Translations under genes and position numbers: made by a program | Origin: Channa striata | Lineage: Eukaryota; Chordata; Actinopteri; Anabantiformes; Channidae | Length of the DNA stretch: 64,000 nucleotides | Assembly (NCBI GenBank): GCA_033026295.1 | Contig: CM065184.1 | Span: forward strand, 12,093,501-12,157,500 | Direction of reading: 5' to 3' | Notes under the pieces: model-generated | Told to the model about the DNA's origin: nothing | The model's input: the letters and a program-made list of their open reading frames with translations, nothing else | Databases searched by the model: none | Shown: piece after piece, positions 36,601-48,100 of the stretch | Numbering within the stretch: the first letter of the stretch is position 1 | Layout: every line of letters starts with the position of its first letter

Positions 36601-37985
36601 CATTTCTGGCATAGTAATTATATGTTAAAACCTTTAGAAAGTTCAGCATTTGCTTGAAATGGCAATGAAACCTTTGCTTTTGAGCTGAAACATGATACCT
36701 GTTAACATTTGTGGCCAAACCTCAGTCAGCCAAATCAAGGCAGGTATTTCAGTTTTGGCAGCATCACATGTTTTCCGGGCATACAATTTTTACCATCTGT
36801 AAGTACAGATGATCTTTTATCACAGCAGACACACCCTATTTTTTTCACCTTTTAAGAACTCTTGTCAAATAGTTTGGTTTGTTTTTTTACCTCATTTGTC
36901 TTCTCAGCTATGTTTATGCATTTATTTATGATTCCAAAAAGAAGAAAATCTTTTTCGTTTGGCTGCAAAAGATAACTGACTATGTGAACTGGTAGCCTGA
37001 ATAAATATGGATCAAACAAACAGAAAGATACTGCAAACTATTCATACACAATATGAAGCCTTTTATTAACTTTGGCCATTACAAAGCAGGGAGGTGGGGG
37101 TTAAGCAATGAATATGGTACATAAAAATATGTTTCCAGGCCTGAATGCCAGTTTCCTCTAGTGGGAAATTCAGGTAGTTGTGCGGTGGTGAGGTATGTAG
37201 CTTCCTGTTATTGTTCAGGCTCATTAAAAACACTGAATGCAAAAAATACCCCATCCTGAACATTTTAAGATGAAGCAGTTTTGCCACAACTGAAGGATCA
37301 CTTATCAAAGGTACTTAATTATAGACTTGATAGAAAAAACTCTAATGTTCCTTTGGTGTTTAATTCTTACTTTATATAGTGTAAATCGGTTATTCCTTTT
37401 TTGTTCCAGTATCTCAATAGGACCGATCAAGACAGTCGTGTGTCCAAGCAAGTTTCCATTCTGGAGAAAACCAAAGTTTTTCAGGAAAAGGTAAAAAAAA
37501 ACAGAGCAGGAACAGAACAATCGTTATGTGTTGTGTACCCTTGATATGAATATTAATCTCTATTTTCAGACTCATCTAAAAAATGTGCAGGATCGCATCA
37601 AAAAGATTGAGCAACTTAACAGGCAGGCAGCAATGAAAGCTGCAGAGAACATAAGTTTAGAGCAAGACCTGACTAATATGCAGGTGGCTGTGGCAGAAAT
37701 GAAACACATTTATGAAGCAACAGGTAATGAAACAACAATTCCAGCTCTAATGAAACACATTACAAAAGGAAACAGTTCAGACTGATTGTGTGATTTGTTT
37801 TGTTTTTAGCCTCAGAGGAACATCAAGCTACTAAAACAGAGGAGCGCTACCAGGAAATTGTTCAAAAGAAGAAACTGAAGGACATTGCCAAAGCCCAGAC
37901 GGAAGAGCTTGCTTACCTCCAGTTAGAACTTGAGCGTCTGAGAATGAAAAACTTTCCTTCGCTTGATAAGCTGAATCACAACTGA
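18646..37985 (+). CDS. cfap43: cilia- and flagella-associated protein 43 (WDR96)
   Basis: Axonemal protein of the tether/tether-head that links inner dynein arm f to the doublet; needed for motile cilia and sperm flagella. I traced 38 coding exons: 18646-18677, 18827-19080, 20374-20470, 20577-20744, 21035-21185, 21373-21517, 21645-21727, 21912-22043, 22531-22647, 22754-22831, 22966-23114, 23325-23428, 23691-23840, 26656-26810, 26960-27124, 27207-27337, 28432-28588, 28768-28872, 29450-29527, 29617-29742, 29833-29937, 30050-30160, 30635-30823, 32157-32363, 32556-32642, 32868-32948, 33692-33820, 33926-34045, 34335-34442, 34681-34767, 34856-34944, 35061-35271, 35594-35706, 35982-36141, 36283-36447, 37410-37490, 37570-37723, 37810-37985. 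Total 4950 bases, 1649 residues (human 1665). WD40 repeats fill residues 10-700 ([37 protein letters not shown]); the rest is charged coiled coil ([14 protein letters not shown]). Two introns appear to use GC donors. The exon 17 acceptor (28430) has a weak tract. Confidence 0.94.
19205..19610 (+). repeat. degraded teleost 'ACTCAAGTA' type repeat in cfap43 intron 2
   Basis: TTTACTCAAGTATTGCACAG, TTTTGAGATTCTGCTGCATT and CCCACTACATTACAT follow the order of a very common fish repeat whose hallmark is alternating ACTTAAGTA and CCACTACATTT blocks. The downstream end ACCTAAATAAAAGTCTACTT fits as well. No terminal repeats were identified, so the class is left open. Confidence 0.45.
22105..22490. mobile_element. 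Tc1/mariner-type non-autonomous element in cfap43 intron 8
   Basis: Inverted termini: the left reads TACACTGCCAGTCAAACGTT and the right, reverse-complemented, reads TACACTACCAGTCAAATGTT, each beginning at a TA dinucleotide as expected for Tc1 target sites. The internal blocks GATTCTCACTGAAGGCATCA, GCTTCATGAGGTAGTCACCT and GGGACCATCAGTTGTGTTG belong to a widespread teleost family that has lost its transposase. It is 386 bp long and wholly intronic. Confidence 0.85.
24090..25240 (+). repeat. pair of diverged direct repeats about 900 bp apart in cfap43 intron 13
   Basis: The segment at about 24090-24335 resembles that at about 24985-25240 in order and spacing: GTCAGCTGCAGACGTGAAAG against GTCGGCTGTAAGCGTGAGAG; ATATCTGTAGTAGAGGTTAG against TCATCTGTAGCTAAGGTAAA; GGCTGGAAATACTATTAG with TTCAAGAAGA against AGCTGGAAATGTCGTTAT with TTCAAGAAGA. 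Either an old tandem duplication or two copies of an unnamed repeat. Confidence 0.6.
25241..26655. other. rest of cfap43 intron 13
   Basis: AT-rich intron sequence of about 1.4 kb. I see no exon consistent with the phase-1 joins on either side, no transposase fragment and no clear inverted repeat. The whole intron (23841-26655) is the longest in the gene. Confidence 0.45.
27800..27860 (+). repeat. short teleost repeat core (TTTATCCAAAGCGACTTACA)
   Basis: CATTTAGTCAGTTGGCAGAC with ACTTTTATCCAAAGCGACTT is the conserved core of a very abundant fish interspersed repeat. Only the core is readable; boundaries are unknown. It lies in cfap43 intron 16. Confidence 0.55.
28148..28192 (+). mobile_element. 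terminal fragment of a Tc1-like element
   Basis: CACTGGCCACTTTATTAGGT is the terminus of a teleost Tc1-like family, the same terminus as the deleted copy at about 60284-60708. Nothing else of the element follows, so this is a solo end or a strongly decayed copy. Confidence 0.55.
30824..32156. other. cfap43 intron 23
   Basis: 1.3 kb intron between two in-phase coding exons. It holds only short chance ORFs and AT-rich sequence. Repeated TTACTCAT/AGTAAAGAGTTTACTTT-like words hint at an old repeat, but no boundaries or family could be set. Confidence 0.35.
34215..34270 (+). repeat. SINE 3' tail fragment
   Basis: AACCCTGCACAGGATAAGCG followed by GTTACAGATAATGGACGGAT is the conserved 3' end of teleost SINE-type repeats, here isolated in cfap43 intron 28. 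The 5' part is missing or too decayed to see. Confidence 0.6.
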
Positions 37986-38004
37986 GCAAAGCCTTTAACC
38001 CAAT

Positions 38005-38010
38005 TTTATT
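38005..38010 (-). terminator. sfr1 polyadenylation signal inside the cfap43 3'UTR
   Basis: TTTATT on the plus strand is AATAAA on the minus strand, 118 bases past the sfr1 stop. It lies 20 bases after the cfap43 stop codon, so the sfr1 transcript should run into cfap43's 3'UTR. Confidence 0.45.
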
Positions 38011-38082
38011 TACAGTTAACTTATAGAAAATGAACAGAAATATACAACATAAACTCTGAATGCAAATTATAGCAGCAACAAA

Positions 38083-38088
38083 AATAAA
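38083..38088 (+). terminator. cfap43 polyadenylation signal
   Basis: AATAAA 98 bases after the cfap43 stop and 40 bases before the sfr1 stop codon on the other strand. Cleavage downstream of it would enter the sfr1 terminal exon. Confidence 0.5.
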
Positions 38089-38127
38089 AAGTGAACTCAT
38101 ACAGTCTTTGTGTTTCGGCGCATATTA

Positions 38128-38790
38128 TCAGGCAGTGAAATCCTCCTCAGTGCGATCAAAGTGCAGAATGGTGTCATCCAGACCAAAGAGATCAATGAGC
38201 TCAGAAAGGCTGGCCTTTTGTCCATCTATGGGGACGTCAGACTGGAGCTCATACAGCGCAGATTGAGCACAACTGCGCCATTTGTCGATCAAGGTTTGGA
38301 GCTGAGTCAAATCATTCTAGAGAGAGAGGGACAATGAATGGGTCATAAAATTACCACTTTTAGTTCAGTTCACAAAACAAATTCTAATATATTTATGTTA
38401 GAGGCAGCCAAACATTTTGAAGGTAGCCAATACCTTGCTTCTGTACATTTTAACCATCTTGAGTCTGCGCAAGGTCTCCATCTTGTCTTTCACCTCTTTC
38501 CTTAGTTGGTCTCGTAGTTGTGCAAAGTTTTTCGAATGATTGTCTGTTGGTTCGGGAATAGTTCCAGAAAACCTTTCACTCCCTAAACTCAGTTCATTTC
38601 TGTTTACATCAACACTGTGCGTGATGAATGGAAGGTTATTAACTGTCTCCCTGTGATCTGCTGAAACTTGTTGGCCATCGTCCTCCAAGTCATCAACACA
38701 AAGGCGTTTGGCCACAGAGTAGGGTGAGGTGAAGGAGCGCCTTGATCTCTTCAGCCTCTCCTTCAGTGAGGAACTCGGTTTTGGATGACG
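38128..38790 (-). CDS. sfr1: SWI5-dependent homologous recombination repair protein 1 (5' exon not found)
   Basis: Partner of SWI5; the complex stimulates RAD51 strand exchange. Two coding exons are clear: 38790-38434 (119 codons) and 38316-38128 (62 codons plus TGA), joining in phase 0. The C-terminal half has the family signature: a coiled-coil segment TLRRLKMVKMYRSK, then NDLTQLQTLIDKWRSCAQSA, LYELQS, LSELIDLFGLDD and LHFDRTEEDF. The upstream part has SLKERLKRSRRSF, which matches the conserved RERLRKTRFSF-type motif of SFR1. The acceptor before 38790 has a strong pyrimidine tract, so at least one more coding exon with the start lies upstream, probably before 39500. An ATG at 39384 with a donor at 39374 is possible, but its phase (1) does not fit directly. 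Confidence 0.9.
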
Positions 38791-39419
38791 CTGTAAAGAT
38801 GACAGTGAAAGAAAAAGAGAGCGCAAAACTGATAATATGTGGACTACAAAAATAATTATTTAATTATTTAATTTATATATAATATGTTTACAAAATGACT
38901 GGCTAATGCCTCATGTAATTTCCCACAGATTAAAATATCTTGTTTTGTCCAACCAGTTTTCAGCCAGAGATTCAGTTTACTAGTTTCAGTCCTAGTTTAC
39001 AAAATACTAAAATCTCTCATATTTAGGTAATTATAAAAAGTAAATGTTTGGCAGTGATGCTATAAAATTCAATTCTTTAAGTTGTCTATCGGCTGTCAAT
39101 TATTTGAACTATAATTGCAACTTTAAATAACAGTAAATATTACAGTTTGACCAATGTTTGTCGTATTTCTAATCATTTGGATATGATATTATCCTATTAT
39201 ATACAGTAAAGGGTATGTAAAGGAGACACATGACTATTAAAAACGTGAAGCCACAGTTTCTGTCCCTACAAGCCATCCGTAATGTCCCAAAGCTCCAGCC
39301 GTTTCTCTAACAGTTAATTAGCCGGAGATATTTGAAGAACTCTGGAATACGTAAAATAACCCCTCACTGTTTACCCAACGACATTTTTAAGATCCCCAAA
39401 GACCCTTCAAACTATCTGG

Positions 39420-39515
39420 GTTGCAAACGTGACGTCACGTGCATGATAACAAGATTTAAAATCCGTTTCCAAGATCCTATCCGGGTGCTCGTCGGGCCGC
39501 CATCTTCGTTTTACC
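39420..39515. promoter_or_regulatory. sfr1 promoter: CRE/E-box palindrome and YY1-like site
   Basis: A perfect 14-base palindrome ACGTGACGTCACGT (39427-39440) contains a CRE (TGACGTCA, 39430-39437) and overlaps a CACGTG E-box (39436-39441). Further on, GCCGCCATCTT (39496-39506) is a YY1 site when read on the minus strand. CRE plus YY1 is a common make-up of housekeeping and bidirectional promoters, which fits the sfr1 5' end. Confidence 0.55.
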
Positions 39516-39960
39516 TTGGAAACAGAACCGCAGCTGGGGAGACGAGTTAAGTAACGCTGTTCAGTTTTTAATTTTTATTTGTGTTATAGTTTAGTGGACT
39601 GAATTGGTTTTCGTCCAGATCGTTAGAGGATTCGTTGAGGACTCCAGCCCCGTTTCCTAATTAATAGTAAGTGTCTCCACAAAATTTCACGAGCTTCTCA
39701 AATATTGCCAGTTAATTATTTTTTACAGAAGCAGATGTTTGCTAAGGGACAAACTTTTATGCTAGTTACAATCAGCTTGTATAACCCTACCTTTTCCTCT
39801 TTGTTTTCACAGGGGCTGGACTCTACTGATCTACAGGGTGAGGACTCCTCTGGTACCGATCTGGCTGCTTTACTCATCTCCATCGGGGAAACCTATGACT
39901 CCTGTAATGCAATGCTAACTCTACAGTATGTTAACGTTAGGAAGTTAGCTTAGCGAAGTC
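39510..39960 (+). ncRNA. possible divergent spliced transcript opposite sfr1
   Basis: Downstream of the YY1-like site on the plus strand is a strong donor (ATA|GTAAGT at 39667/39668). A good pyrimidine tract and acceptor (TTTGTTTTCACAG, exon from 39813) follow 145 bases later. No conserved ORF spans the junction. It could be promoter-divergent non-coding RNA or an alternative 5' exon of something downstream. The evidence is splice-site quality only. Confidence 0.25.
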
Positions 39961-39999
39961 TTCCTACATATATTCTAAACAAAGACAACTCCTAACCTA

Positions 40000-42900
40000 A
40001 ACCTAAACTGGCAAACACACTCGAAACACATATCAAGGAACGAGTTCGCAATAAATTCAAATGTTAAACACTGTTAACATTTTTTGGAGAGATGTGAGAT
40101 TTGTTTTTCCGCTCAAGTAAACCTCCAGAGTCGGTGATTGGACGGTGTTTGGTGACGTAATAGACAAGAGCATCATGGGAGCCGTGGTTTTTAAAGGTAA
40201 ATACGTACAGCGCAGCGCAACTTCAAAACCCAGGAAACCACTGTCATCATGCACTTTTTGTTTTGTTTTAATTTAATTTTAGAACTTTTGTGCAAAGTTC
40301 AAACACAACAAAGGATCAATACGCTAGTTATTTCAGAAAAGCATAGTGTTCGGCAATGGGAAATAAAGGAGACAAAGGAATCTCACTGGACTTTTTTCAC
40401 ACTGAGAACAAATCTGGTGTTGGGCCAGTGTTACTTGGTTACACTTGTTACTAGGGTCGAGTCATATGTGATTCAGCTCTTCTCATCAGTTGATTCACAT
40501 CCTATAAAATATTTTTTTAGAGCTCCTACAGGCTTATGTACTTACCATAGTTTTCATTGTTTAGAGACTTGTGTTTATATGTTTTTTTTTTAACGGAGGG
40601 TTTATGTAGCCGTGAGGAAAAAGGTGTGAATTAAACCATAATCCTGCTTAGACTTGAACAGCAGTACTTGGCAGTGTGCTATTACACACCCAGAGGAATT
40701 GTTTTTTTCCTCCACATTTTATACGGATGAATCCCTCAAGCCTAAAGTTTACTGATAATTACTCTGTGTGAGTCAGTGAAGAAATTAAAAAAGAAAAAAA
40801 TTAAACTTTTTAACTCTGACTTTTTAAATTCTGTGCTTGTACCTGCAAAACTGTAGCACTAGTTTGGGTTCACATAATCTGGAGTCCATGTGAGATACTG
40901 AATGAGGGGGCTAGCTCTTTCATGAAAAGCAGGTGTGTGAGCTGGACACTCATGTCACGTTTGTGCAGGCTTTAAAATTCTCTCAAAAGTGCACATAGAC
41001 AAGCATAATTTTATGCTTGTAGGATATTGTATTTTGTGAAAACATGTTTCTGCCGAGTTCCTTTTTTGTTGGAGGAGATGTGAATGTCCTGCGTGCTAAG
41101 GTGCATATGCTGCACTACTGTCAAAATGTCAGTTTTGCTTGAGTGAAAAGGTGTTTGGCCTTTTTGTCTTACAGGGTTATTTTGATTTCCTGTGGAAACT
41201 CAGCATGGTTTCCTATCTTTGGAGCTTAGATTTCTTTTTTTATTGGGAGCCAATGTCTTGTCTGCAAACACTTCCTTATATTCCAGGTTTACATAAAATA
41301 GCTTCAAATGTGAAAATAATTAAAATTATAAAATAAATTCACATTCAATGAAGGTAAGACTTTTTTGGTCTCTTGCAGAGTTCTACATTAGACCTTTTCA
41401 CCACAGAAACAGCAGATCCTGTAACTGATTCTGTGATGTGTCTTCTGTGCTAAACATCTATACAGTAGGTAAATAATAAAGTGATTTAAGGTTTATTTTT
41501 TTTTATTTTATAGTCTATTGATTGTTGTCCTATAAATAATATTTATTGCAAATGATTTTTCCATTTCCCTCTCTATGGCAGATGTTTATTTCACAAACAA
41601 AGTGTGACGTACTTTAAGAAAAACAGCTCTTAGCATTTTGGATTAATACATTTTACACATTGCTACACAGTAAAAGTGCGTTTCCCTATGGACCAATTTT
41701 CTTAACTGATCAATTAATTTTTTGACAAAAAAATGGCATATAGTTTTCTAAAGTGATGTTATATAATTGACTTTTGCCAGCCAATACCTGTGCAGTAAAT
41801 ATAAAGATCAGTTTGGTTTCAAACAGCTAGATGGAAATGTAAACAATTAATATGGAAATAAATTGATAAACACCCTATTTACTCAAAGTTAGACAAAGAA
41901 ATAACCGATCAATGTGGATATTTTGATGAGTTCCAACTACCTGATAATTTAAATTTAATTTATACAAAGAAAATCAAAAGTAAATCATTTCAGTCCATTT
42001 TGAAATATTTCTTTTTTCATAGTTCATCATGTGATTATCCGCGTTGCTAAATACACAGATTAAATCCAGGGAGTCTCAAAGCTGCCTCTCTTCGACGACC
42101 ACACACAAAGGCCCCTCCTGGAATTTATTATGTGTTTTGTATGAGATGAGCAGTGAGCTTCAGCAGCTTAACGTATACCAACCATGAAAACTTGAGCTTC
42201 AGCTTTATCTCTTTAAAAATGTCCAAATGCCACTGAAGAAAAGCCAGTGTGTCTGTTTCTCCTATATATTTGACTCAACAATAAACAAATGTGTTGCCAG
42301 ATTGGACATAACCCGTGTCTGCAGGAGAAATCACCAGACGTTGGGTAAAACTATGTAAGTGCATAAAGTTCATAACTTTATCAGAGTTTATCAAACATAA
42401 CAATTCATTCCAATAATCCTGTGATTGCAGCACCGTGACTAAAGTTTTCAGCTTTACCTGATAAAGGCTGGTTTCCTAACAGTACACTTTCACTATGAAT
42501 CATGATTCTAAAAATGTCTCATTATCCCGATAAACCTTGAACGATTCATTTTTTGCTGTGTGGTTCACTTGTACTTCTGAACTTGTGCTCCTGACTTGTG
42601 CACTTTTAAAACAGCTGCCCGCTTCTTCCAGAGGAATAACGAGCAATTACTGTGAGAAACTATTATCTTCAAACACAAACAGAGTGTGTTTTATCAGAAA
42701 GGCTGCATACACAAGCTTTTTTTTTTTTTTTGTTAAGTCTTTCACCCTCCTGGATTCTGTTGAAGGGAAACCAGCCCCTCTCTGTTAGATTTGGCATTAT
42801 TTAAACTCACACATAGATGTGAGTGGAGCAGCTCCTCCTCTCTTACACTGTCCTTGGGGCCATTTGTTTTCCATCACTTGAGCAGATTGGAGTCATGCTG

Positions 42901-43400
42901 GCTGTGAGTCATGCAGGGTGGGTGGATGTCTACACAGGGTGTGGCGGGTGAGGGATCCTACTGGCGCTTGTGGCTGCCAGTGGAGAAATAAAGCATCTAA
43001 TTTGTCTCAAAATTGCATAAATGCAAATGAATGGATATGGTACTTTTTATTATAATCATACACATGGAAACAGCTCTTATATTCTCACACATGAGAGTGT
43101 TCCTGTGGTAGAAACCACTTGATGCCACATCTTTTGAAAGATAATGATAATTTGTACAGCTGTTGGTCCTTCAGCAGCTGTACAAACATGCTGAGCAACC
43201 TCTTTGTGCAGAGATTTTCTTGTAGTTCATAGCTGAGTTTTGCTTTTAGCATATACTGCATATGTGTTATATATTTCTTGATTATGCAATAACACAGTGG
43301 TTTAAACTGTATACACACAATGTTCCGTTTCTCCTTCTAGTGTGCGCACCAGATGTGTTCCAGATGCAACGGGATAGATTTACTGCACACAACAGATCGG
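40000..43400. other. intergenic, sfr1 to col17a1
   Basis: Mostly AT-rich sequence with homopolymer runs (for example near 42720). The only ORFs are short and without family resemblance. No transposase fragment or paired inverted termini were recognised. Enhancers for col17a1 could lie here but nothing in the sequence shows them. Confidence 0.4.
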
Positions 43401-43429
43401 CAAAGCCTGCCATGGTTTCACTCTTACAA

Positions 43430-43934
43430 CCCACCCCCCGTAAAAAGAGAAGGGGGGGGAAGAAAAAAGGAAAGAACTCCTTTTCCACCTCCTTCCGAAA
43501 AGTTTGCCAGTTTCGAACATGGTGACTAAAACAGCAGAAGCAGCAGGATGATGATGATGATGAGGAGGAGGAGGGGGAGGAGGGTCCATCACGTTACTTT
43601 TTCATAGTCCTGTATCTGTCTCTGACAAGTTAATTGCTTCCCCCGGGCGCTGGCTTTTTAACGCGGCGTTTCGTGCCGTCTGCTACACCTGCTTGCCAAG
43701 CTCCAGCGCCGATGGGCGCGGCTGGGACCTGCGCCCAAATCTCTGTTTTGACTCGCTCGGGAAAGTTGGAGGAAAAGGCACAAAAGGACCGAGGAGTTTA
43801 AGAACGTCCCACCACGGCGCGTCGGCCCCATAACGCATCAGATCAGCTCGTTGTTCTTCCTGCGGACGCGATCAGTCCGGGCCGACCTGAGGAGAATCGG
43901 GACTTGATCGGTGGTTGTTCGGATCTGGCTGAAG
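43430..43934 (+). promoter_or_regulatory. col17a1: probable col17a1 promoter and non-coding exon 1
   Basis: A GC-rich stretch after kilobases of AT-rich sequence, with G-runs (AGAAGGGGGGGGAAG near 43450) and a GAT/GAG purine tract at about 43548-43585. It ends in a plausible donor GCTGAAG|GTATGG at 43934. The next exon, at 45125, carries the col17a1 ATG ten bases in, so exon 1 is untranslated, as in mammals. The transcription start is not placed. Confidence 0.45.
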
Positions 43935-45124
43935 GTATGGAGTCAAACCTGGGACAAACCCGGGGATTTGATGTTTTCCACTGGATGTTGCGGAGGGTCT
44001 TTTCCCACCTGGCTGTTGCATTTCTGCACTAACAAGTGGTGATGGGCTCATTTCGATGCGCTGCACGTGTTGAGCTTACGTGATGGAATTGCGCAAAGTC
44101 CATTTTACTCTTATTAAATCGGTGCAAGAACTTAACTCGTCTATAAAACTCAGGAGGGAGGTTTGGGATTATTTTCCTTCCGGTGGCATCTATAGTCGGT
44201 TATAGTGATCTCAGGATAGTTTTACGGGTATTTCTGCTGTGCTATTTGCATCCCTCTAAATATACTGCAGGACATGGCCTGCTGTAGCATCAGCCTTTTA
44301 TATTTGCTCTTCAGGTCAGTTACATGCTATAATGGAAAGATTTGTACAAGCTGTAATTAAAAGGATCAGTGCTTTACTGAAAAATAGGAAAACAATTGCA
44401 AAACTATTACAGTTGTTGCACACTAAGGGTTAGAAATGATGATTTGTGCGTCTTGGCTATGAGGAAAGAAGTGAGTTATCACCTCTGGGAGTATTTACTT
44501 GTTAGATAGAAGCACATGCAGTTAAATGTCCCTAGCTGGCATGGGTGTGGTGAAAGAATGGTCTTTGAGAGCTGTGCAGTGATCCACTGCCTCTTTTGTT
44601 CTTTTGTTAGTTTGCTCTTCAAAGACTCAAAGTCAATTCAAAGTCTGCTAAAATCCATAGATGATGACTTTGAGTTTCAGTGGCCTTTATTTTGGTGTTT
44701 GCTATTATCGACATGAGATGAGATTTCAATGGGTCTTTTAAAGTTTTTTTTTTTATACTGTGCCAGACGCAAAGTGGATCCACAGCGTCTTTGGTCCGCT
44801 GCAGAATTAAGAGCTGGATATTTAAGAGAAAACGTTCAACTAAAGTATCAGTTTGTGCTGCCACACATGTACTCCTGCAACTGATATGATGATATTTTTT
44901 TTTTCAGTGGTATGAAAAGTCAATTTGATGTTCTAAACATCAGATCAAAGGGGTCTGGTCTTTAACCCAAATCATTCTTGGCATAACTTGACATTTTTGT
45001 CCTTTTCCCATCACATGTTAAATGCCATTTAACCACAGTTGCGAATAGAGACCTTTAACCACATTTGGCACAGTATACTGTATTATGCATCACCATGGTC
45101 AACATTTTATCATCGTCTCACCAG

Positions 45125-48100
45125 ATAAGATGGGATGGACGAGTTAACGAGAGAGATGGACTTCTCAGGAGAAAGGGGTGAGATTTCTTGATTTATCCAT
45201 TAATTTGTCAAATTAAACCAACGTAGAAGCACGAGTTAAAGGGCCCGTTCACCAAAATCACTCCCAAAAGCATTTGTTTACGCTGGTAGTTGCGGATATG
45301 TGCAGACACAGAAACACAACAGAGACGAACAGCGCTTAAAATACATCTGAAGAAACATAAGAACGCTTAAGTTCTATATTGATGAGCAAATATGTGCCTG
45401 CTGACCTTTGTAGTTATTTTTAAATTCCACTGGGTCCTTTCCTTGGGTGTTGCTTTTGTCTCTCTTTTTTGGGGGCTCACTATCACTAACATCACAGCAT
45501 GCCTTCACTGGTGTTCAGTTCCATTTCTCAGGTTGTAAGTCATGCTCCAGGTTTTCCCCCAGTAGTCATAAGTCAGTGTAAAAAGAACAGCTCATGTTTG
45601 CCTAATGTCTTTTGACACAGAGAAAGACGAAAAGTTCACGATGTGCCTGATTACATGTTTGATGCTGTCTGAGAGAAACATATAATCTGCAATTCTGTGC
45701 TTTTGTGCCGCTCATTTTGTACTGAAAGAAAGTTTTGAGTTTTTTTTTTATGTGGCACTTTTCAAACCCTTACTTACAAAGTGCTTCATAGGAGAGAGAA
45801 AAGAAGGAGAGAAGAAACAACAGACAGACAAGAAAATGTGGTTTAAACACCAGCAATAGAGGATGAAGATCACAGAAATGCCAAAAGCAGTCAGTCTAAA
45901 GATGCTTTATGTGCTCCGGGTTTGCTTCTTTGAGTAATTTTTGGAGCTTGTCCCAATCAGGATGACCTTTAGTTTGGAGCCTTGACCCTTGAACACACAA
46001 AAGACCCTAAAAGGAAGGAGGAGGATGAGAAGGAGGACAAGTAGGAGTAGAAACAGGAGGAGGAGAAGGCAGCATGAAACTGAAGTGGAATTTACGTAAT
46101 CCATAATTGAAACCAGGAAAACTCAGCAGGCTGCAGCTGGAGAACAAGATGCCTCCTAGTGGAAGACAAGGGATATAAATCTCAGTTATCGGCCCTCAGT
46201 TCACTGCTAATGACAAGGGCTATACGCTGATTTTATTAATAAGGGTTCAAATGCTAAAGATCTGAAGAGTTGATTCTGGTTGTATGAGATCAACTGAACA
46301 CTGTCATAGAGTACAGTGTGCTATTTTACACTTTTATAGTCAAAAAACAATAGTCAATAATAAGTGAAAATTTCAGTGAACTTAAAATTCCACTGTTCAA
46401 TATAATATTTATATTGAAAAAACTCTTAGCACCAAAATCCACTTACAGGGAAATTTCCAGAGAATCCACAGAGATGATGTAGCTGGTCTCATTATAACTT
46501 TTAAACCAGCTTCATGATGACGAGCACATTTTATCTGAAGGCGAAAGAGCTGAAATATTCCAATGTGTCTTGTACTCAGAAAATAGTCAGACTAAAAACA
46601 GAGAGACCCCCAGAAAAGACAGACATGTCACATATAATGGACTGTTTTCATATTTGTTGAACGGGTGTTTTTTTTTTCTAAAGTAGAACTTTTTACAATA
46701 GTACCAAAACGTGAACATGAATTTCACAGATTAAAGTGACACATCTGATTAGACTCAACATTAAAAACTTTCTTTAATACTTTAAGTCCTCCAATGTAGC
46801 TTTAAGCTGTGCAAAAGTATTTAAGCATTTTTGAATGCACTTTAAAAAAAAGTGCTTGTTGTGTCGTTTCTGCGCATTTCGTTTCATAGCAACTGTTTTG
46901 TCATTTATCCTGTTTCCTCCACAGATGTTTACAGAGGATAATATTGTTGTTCATTGTTAATTAAGACTTGAACCTACATCATAACTACATCATAGTGTGT
47001 TGTAACCTATTCATTCTAATTTATATACAACTTTTGGAGGTAGAGAGGCTGCAGTGTTTTACATGGGCATAAGAAAGTCTCAAAAGTCATTACATAAGAG
47101 TTATTATTGGCATAATCTTGTTTATCCTTTAAGTTCTTAATCGATTGATTGTGGTTCAACAAAGTATCCTAATAGAAGAGGACAAGCAATAATAATCTTA
47201 TTAATGGCTTAAAACAAACACAGGGAGCATGATTAAAGTACTTATCATCAGTTCATCATGATATTAGACGTTATGAACACCACCAGTGAAAATTCCGCTG
47301 CAGCACCACAGAGACGCTGTCTCCGTCATGACCGACAGACATCATTGTCTGTCAGTCAACATCACGTTAATTCAGATGTGGAGGTGTAAAACTCGTCACT
47401 ATGTCAGTCGCTCAACACTCCACTTGACACCTGCTAACTGAGGTTAACACACACTGTAATAGCAAACAGGTGTTAACAGGAAAGGCACACAGTGATGGTT
47501 GTCTGTCTTTTCACCAGTTGTGACAGAAAGTGTAACGTCCACAACCAGACTGACTTCTCTACCACCAAGTGAGTGTCTCACTTTAAATATTGTCAGTAAA
47601 CTAAAAACATAATACAATAATTATAGCTGAGGGTTTCCAAAGGAAGTACCCAATGAGTAATAACGTCTTCGTGTTTTGTTGTGTGTCTTCTCGTTGCTAG
47701 AGGGAACCAGCGGATCAAATCACAGGAATATGTCCAGCAGTGCTGGAGGGCTGGGCTTGGAGAAGAATGTCTTAACCCAGAACAGCAGTGGAACCTATTT
47801 CTCCTCATGTGAGCGCAAATTTCCACTCGTAGGCAAAAAGTGGGAAGTTGTGGCTTTGTCTTCAGACAAGTTTTGAAATCCGTATTGTTTTATATTTAAC
47901 TCCAGGAGAAAGAAACAGAAGCTAATTTTGATTTTTCCTCACTTGAGGGGAAAAAACAAGCAGTGGCAGAGAAAGTAGCTATGTTTTGTAAAGTTGAAGT
48001 ATCAGTACCGCACTGTAAAATATTTAATTAAAAGTAAGATTCATGCATCGAAACTATTACCGAAAACAAGTACACACACGTATAATTATAGTCACTTAAA

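Noticed and set aside
43262..43592. Short basic and proline-rich ORFs on both strands upstream of col17a1
   Set aside because: Composition-driven; no family resemblance, and the region looks like promoter and untranslated exon.
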